A stretch of 9,621 nucleotides of DNA from Bacteroidia bacterium. Its GTDB lineage: Bacteria > Bacteroidota > Bacteroidia > Bacteroidales > Azobacteroidaceae. This document shows, one piece after another, positions 6,683-9,621 of this stretch (positions are counted from its first letter, which is position 1; the number at the start of each line of letters is the position of its first letter). The notes below the pieces were generated by a model that saw nothing but the letters and a program-made list of their open reading frames with translations, made no database searches and was not told the origin of the DNA. The stretch spans positions 1-9,621 of the forward strand of contig BNTP01000074.1 of NCBI GenBank assembly GCA_025996695.1, read 5' to 3'. The translations under genes were made by a program, and so were the position numbers.

Positions 6683-7497
6683 AAACAATAGAACAACAAC
6701 CGTTAATTTCAGTCATCGTTCCTGTATGGAATGTTGAAAAATATGTTGGTGAGTGTTTGGAATCCATACTCGGACAAACCTACCGGAATTTGGAAATTAT
6801 AGTGGTGAATGACGGCTCGCCCGACAATTCCGTTGACGTTGTGAAACAATATGTGGCACAAGACGGGCGGATTAAATTGATAGAACAAAAAAATGCGGGT
6901 CCATCGGTTGCCAGAAATGCCGGACTGACAGCCGCAACCGGTGAATTTGTGCACTTTATGGACAGCGATGACAGGCTGTTTTTCGTCGACCATTACGAAA
7001 AAATGCTTGATGCGATGACACAGAATGACGCAGATGTGGCTGTATGCGGGTTAGTCGATTCCAGACGACCACACGTGAGAAGACCCCATTATAAAAAAGT
7101 TGGCGTTTATACGACAATTCGGCAAAAAATCCGTGAAAGTCATGTGGTAAAATTGCCGGCAGTGCCCAGATATGTGTACAGAAAAATTTTATTGGACAGG
7201 CATCAAATGCAATTTGAGCCGGGCGTTGTGTGTGGCGAGGATGTTCTCTTTTCTATTCCTGTGATTTATTATGCAAAAAAAATGGTTGTTGTTCCGGATA
7301 CCTTCTGGTGGTATCGCCGCACCGGTAATAGCATAACAAAGTCGCCGGAGCGTGCACAACAGCGAAAAAAGGACCGCTTTCATGCTTGGGATTCGGCTGT
7401 CAGGTTTGCAGATGCCCACCATTTCAGTTTAGGCTTTAGGCGCGGCTTTTTGTGGAAGATAAGGCGGTGGCTTTTTCATTCCAATACTAAAAAATAA
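6679..7497 (+). CDS. GT2 family glycosyltransferase
   Basis: An inverting GT-A-fold enzyme of 272 residues. The domain starts LISVIVPVWNVEKYVGECLESIL (9-31), with NDGS (44-47) for nucleotide binding, the metal-binding DxD as MDSDD (94-98) and the GED catalytic-base region (186-188). The C-terminal segment (about 225-272) is short and basic, ending RRWLFHSNTKK, with no clear membrane helix; related enzymes are often somewhat longer, but no break is evident. The start overlaps the stop of the GT4 gene (ATGA, 6679-6682), so the two are translationally coupled and likely act in the same glycan. Specificity is not predictable. Confidence 0.93.
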   Translation: MKTIEQQPLISVIVPVWNVEKYVGECLESILGQTYRNLEIIVVNDGSPDNSVDVVKQYVAQDGRIKLIEQKNAGPSVARNAGLTAATGEFVHFMDSDDRLFFVDHYEKMLDAMTQNDADVAVCGLVDSRRPHVRRPHYKKVGVYTTIRQKIRESHVVKLPAVPRYVYRKILLDRHQMQFEPGVVCGEDVLFSIPVIYYAKKMVVVPDTFWWYRRTGNSITKSPERAQQRKKDRFHAWDSAVRFADAHHFSLGFRRGFLWKIRRWLFHSNTKK

Positions 7498-7501
7498 TTT
7501 G

Positions 7502-7509
7502 TACCTTTG
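7502..7509 (+). promoter_or_regulatory. Promoter-like -7 element before the DUF268-type gene
   Basis: TACCTTTG followed by CGGCTGCAAAAA matches the Bacteroidota -7 element. It begins 4 bases after the GT2 stop and 40 bases before the next ATG. TTTGC/GCAAA around it form a small dyad, and the word CGGCTGCAAAA also occurs at the moxR and ftsY promoters, there in the opposite direction. No strong -33 is visible. Confidence 0.55.
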
Positions 7510-7548
7510 CGGCTGCAAAAATATTCACTAATTATTGAATAATTAAGT

Positions 7549-7926
7549 ATGAAAATAAAAAGGTATATCTCTTATTGGAAGAGTGTGATAACGCTCAAAA
7601 GACAACAAAAGTTGTATCAGAAACAAGCCTTACTATCCGCAGTGGCATTTCCGGTTACTAAAACTAAAGCTGTTTTTGCGGATAAAGCTGATGATGCAGG
7701 GTTTTTGCCCCATCATTATTTCTTTCAGGATTTGTATGTGGCACAACGAATTTATCAAAACAATCCCGCCAAGCATATTGATATTGGCAGTCGGATTGAT
7801 GGCTTTGTGGCACATGTTGCGGCATTTCGTAAAATAGAAATTTATGATATTCGCCCGATGAAAAAAGCAATACCTAACGTCCAATTTACACAGTGCGATT
7901 TAATGAAACGGTTGCGCCATACTTGA
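7549..7926 (+). pseudogene. 3'-truncated DUF268-type (methyltransferase-like) gene
   Basis: The 125-residue product starts with a basic amphipathic segment and has FFQDLYVAQRIYQNNPAKH, then HIDIGSRIDGFVAHVAAFRKI (about 76-96) and YDIRPMKKAIPNVQFTQCDLM. From memory these match the first half of bacterial DUF268 proteins, which are about twice as long and resemble SAM-dependent methyltransferases found in polysaccharide loci; HIDIGSRIDG would be the cofactor-binding glycine loop. The second half, where the DSLSCLHALEHFGLGRYGD-like block is expected, is missing: the frame ends after KRLRHT and the fucosyltransferase starts 68 bases later. No frame in that gap restores it, so this is a deletion and not a simple frameshift. 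Probably non-functional. Medium-high confidence in family, lower in loss of function. Confidence 0.65.
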
Positions 7927-7994
7927 ATTGACAAAAAAGTGAAAAATTAGCGATGCTATATGTTTCTATGATAACTTAAAAAACTGTCAATCAA

Positions 7995-8837
7995 ATGTCA
8001 ATAAAGGTTAATGGGCGGCATATTGTAAGATTAAAGGGCGGTCTTGCCAATCAGATGTTTCAATATGCTTTTGGGCAGGCGTTGGGGCAGGATACTTTAT
8101 ATGATGTGTTGTGGTTTGAACGTGCCAAGTTAGGAAAGACTACCGACAGACCATTTTGTTTGGATGTTTTCAACATTCCGGATACAGCATTCATAAAATT
8201 CCGAAAACCTTTCTTTTTGCTCAAATTATTTGGAAAATACTGCAAAGAACGGGACAATAATATCTTCCACGCAGATTTTCTAAAACCACGACACGGCATA
8301 AATTACTTTAGTGGCTATTTTCAAAATGAATGTTATTTGAACCCCGTTAAAGACCGTCTTTTTGAACATTTTACCCTAAAAAATCCTGTTAATAAAGAGA
8401 ATTTTGAATTGTTGAATCAGATTAGAAATTGTAATTCCGTGTCTATACATATTCGTCGCGGCGATTACGTGCAATTGGCATCACATTTGTGCACGATAGA
8501 ATATTACAACGCGGCAATGAAACTGATGGAAAGTCGCGTCCGTGCCCCCCTCCATTACTTTTTGTTCTCTGACGATATTGAATGGTGCAGGAACAACATA
8601 AAAACAGATATGCCGCTGACAATCGTTAATATAAATTCCGCCGAAAATGGGTATTTGGACATGGAATTGATGAAGAATTGCAAACACAGTATAATTGCCA
8701 ACTCTTCTTTTTCCTGGATGGCAGCCTATCTCAATCGAAATCCGGATAAAATAGTAATCTATCCCAAAGTGTGGCTTATGGATAATGGCAAGCCAACCGG
8801 CAATATCGGCATATCAAAAGAATGGATAAACGCATAA
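7995..8837 (+). CDS. GT11 family alpha-1,2-fucosyltransferase
   Basis: A complete 280-residue enzyme of the GT11 family, which transfers fucose from GDP-fucose, usually in alpha-1,2 linkage to galactose. Family blocks are in order: LKGGLANQMFQYAFG (13-27), the GDP-fucose binding motif HIRRGDY (152-158), YFLFSDDIEWC (188-198), and IIANSSFSWMAAYLN (233-247), ending with YPKVWL. The usual SSFSWW has Met for the second Trp, a mild difference. The ATG follows 68 bases of DNA left by the truncated DUF268 gene and no clear promoter is seen, so read-through from upstream is likely. Such enzymes make H-antigen-like ends on capsule or O-antigen glycans. The adjacent GT10 sequences suggest Lewis-type structures; this is inferred. 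GDP-fucose synthesis genes are not in the window. Confidence 0.94.
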   Translation: MSIKVNGRHIVRLKGGLANQMFQYAFGQALGQDTLYDVLWFERAKLGKTTDRPFCLDVFNIPDTAFIKFRKPFFLLKLFGKYCKERDNNIFHADFLKPRHGINYFSGYFQNECYLNPVKDRLFEHFTLKNPVNKENFELLNQIRNCNSVSIHIRRGDYVQLASHLCTIEYYNAAMKLMESRVRAPLHYFLFSDDIEWCRNNIKTDMPLTIVNINSAENGYLDMELMKNCKHSIIANSSFSWMAAYLNRNPDKIVIYPKVWLMDNGKPTGNIGISKEWINA

Positions 8838-8838
8838 G

Positions 8839-8880
8839 AAAACTTTGTATGTCGGAGGCGATTTTACCAAACAAAGTTTT
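8839..8880. repeat. 10-bp inverted repeat just after GT11 gene
   Basis: AAAACTTTGT (8839-8848) is the exact reverse complement of ACAAAGTTTT (8871-8880), with a 22-base loop. It begins 2 bases after the GT11 stop. It could be a weak terminator, but it lacks a following T-run; it also overlaps the beginning of the GT10 remnant frame. Confidence 0.35.
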
Positions 8881-9531
8881 GACTCGTTACGAGGAAAAGA
8901 AACCGAACAACTTTCGGCATCAATGGCTGAGCGTAAATTTTGCAATTTTATCTATAAAAACACAAAATTGGGCACAGGTTGCAAGTTGCGCAAGGAAAAA
9001 GAAGACGGTTACACTACCGAAAAAATGATAGACCCTCTTGTGTCAAACTCCGTCCCCATTTACTGGGGCAACGAAAAGGCAAAAACGGTTTTTAATCCGG
9101 CAGCATTCGTAAATGCCAATGATTTTCTTCCCGACATGGATGCGTTGGTACGCCGTGTCATCGAATTGGGCAACGATTACAAGCAATATATGGCGATGTT
9201 GCGTGCAAACCCGGTGCTTTCCGACTCTGCTTTTGATTTTGATAAAGACCAAAAATTATCAACTTTTCTGATGAACATATTTGAAAATGGGCAAAAATAC
9301 ACCGACAAAGGCAGGATAGATGCCGTATGGACATGGCAGGAACGGGTGGTGATTGCAGAAGTGAAATATGCCGCCAAGGGGGCTCCCAATAAATTGTTAG
9401 ACGAGGCATTGGCGCAAATCCATAAATGCCACTATTCTGAGCGCTATGCAGGCGAAAACAAGCGCATCGCGCTCTTGGGCGTGGCTTTTGCCGGAAAAGA
9501 GATTGCTTGTCGGATGGAGGAATTACCATAA
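8845..9531 (+). CDS. Chimeric ORF: truncated GT10 fucosyltransferase fused to PD-(D/E)XK nuclease-like C-terminus
   Basis: A 228-residue frame that opens only with TTG. Residues 30-155 are GT10 (alpha-1,3/4-fucosyltransferase) sequence: ERKFCNFIYKN (30-39), then DGYTTEKMIDPL and SVPIYWGNEKAKTVFNPAAFVN (54-90), the GDP-fucose binding part. The N-terminal acceptor domain (usually more than 100 residues) is missing, and about 45-60 residues are missing in frame near residue 51, between CKLRKE and KEDGYTTEK. From about 156 on, GRIDAVW (156-162), AEVKY (171-175) and EALAQIHKCHYSERY match the C-terminal PD-(D/E)XK nuclease domain of Bacteroidota AAA-ATPase-like proteins; Asp159, Glu172 and Lys174 fit the catalytic set, but the ATPase part is absent. 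The junction lies at the end of an inverted repeat. Fucosyltransferase activity is unlikely; the call is a rearranged remnant. Confidence 0.75.
   Translation: MYVGGDFTKQSFDSLRGKETEQLSASMAERKFCNFIYKNTKLGTGCKLRKEKEDGYTTEKMIDPLVSNSVPIYWGNEKAKTVFNPAAFVNANDFLPDMDALVRRVIELGNDYKQYMAMLRANPVLSDSAFDFDKDQKLSTFLMNIFENGQKYTDKGRIDAVWTWQERVVIAEVKYAAKGAPNKLLDEALAQIHKCHYSERYAGENKRIALLGVAFAGKEIACRMEELP
9259..9312 (+). repeat. Left arm of 54-bp inverted repeat
   Basis: This segment is the reverse complement of 9568-9621 at 53 of 54 positions; the only mismatch is G9304. It encodes residues 139-156 (STFLMNIFENGQKYTDKG) of the chimeric ORF. Homology ends sharply at its right side, where the nuclease-like tail begins. 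Confidence 0.95.
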
Positions 9532-9621
9532 AGTTTTGTGGGCGCGATGAAATGGCGACCATTTCAAGCCTTTGTTGGTGTATTTTTGCCCATTTTCAAA
9601 TATGTTCATCAGAAAAGTTGA
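9523..9621 (-). CDS. C-terminal end of a second GT10 fucosyltransferase (partial, runs off the window)
   Basis: Read on the minus strand from the window end, the frame gives STFLMNIFENGQKYTNKG, the same as the GT10 part of the chimeric plus-strand ORF apart from Asp to Asn. It continues with a different short tail, LKWSPFHRAHKTLW, and a TAA at 9525-9523. It therefore looks like the end of another, inversely oriented alpha-1,3-type fucosyltransferase gene whose body lies outside the window. Its last codons overlap the end of the chimeric ORF by 9 bases, tail to tail. The frame is inferred from the plus-strand copy, since only 32 codons are visible. It may be the intact member of the pair. Confidence 0.6.
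   Translation of the reverse strand, partial: STFLMNIFENGQKYTNKGLKWSPFHRAHKTLW
9568..9621 (-). repeat. Right arm of 54-bp inverted repeat
   Basis: Inverted copy of 9259-9312, 53 of 54 bases identical. It runs to the last base of the window, so its true length is unknown. The arms are separated by 255 bases. Confidence 0.95.

Noticed and set aside
7927..7994. Frameshifted continuation of the DUF268-type gene
   Set aside because: Only 68 bases remain before the next gene and no frame shows the expected family block, so a deletion is more likely.
9547..9621. A 24-residue plus-strand frame ending exactly at the window end
   Set aside because: It is the antisense of the inverted GT10 arm and its hydrophobic look comes from that; the minus-strand frame explains the sequence.

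Overview
The window looks like chromosomal DNA of a Bacteroidota member, most likely of the order Bacteroidales. The promoters that can be read have the Bacteroidota form (TAnnTTTG, in one case with TTG 19 bases upstream). Intergenic DNA is very AT-rich and start codons lack clear Shine-Dalgarno sites. The FtsY-RimO-HU-HU/LysM gene set is typical of the group. No rRNA, tRNA, CRISPR array or transposase gene was found.

Left part (1-4962, all on the minus strand): a MoxR-type AAA+ ATPase with its own promoter lies downstream of a tight four-gene operon: ftsY, then rimO, then a small HU protein, then a membrane-spanning protein with an HU domain inside the cell and a LysM domain outside. Junctions in the operon are 1 nt, a 4-nt ATGA overlap, and 3 nt. 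rimO carries an in-frame insertion built around a REP-like palindrome.

Middle (4963-5647): a roughly 680-base AT-rich gap holds ftsY promoters, a cluster of short hairpins and a 16-base palindrome, but no convincing gene. It separates the housekeeping operon from a surface-polysaccharide region read in the opposite direction.

Right part (5648-9621, mostly plus strand): a GT4 and a GT2 glycosyltransferase overlap by ATGA. Then come a 3'-truncated DUF268-type gene, an intact GT11 (alpha-1,2-type) fucosyltransferase, and a damaged GT10 (alpha-1,3-type) fucosyltransferase. The GT10 piece has lost its N-terminal domain and an internal block, and it is fused in frame to the C-terminal part of a PD-(D/E)XK nuclease-like protein.

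The most interesting structure is at the right end. The last 54 bases are an inverted copy of the bases at the GT10/nuclease junction. They encode the end of a second GT10 on the minus strand, with a different tail. The two alternative tails lie back to back between the inverted arms, in the geometry of a C-terminal-switching (shufflon-like) cassette. A fold-back duplication or an assembly artefact at the contig end could look the same. Together the intact genes suggest a fucosylated surface glycan locus that is being rearranged and eroded.
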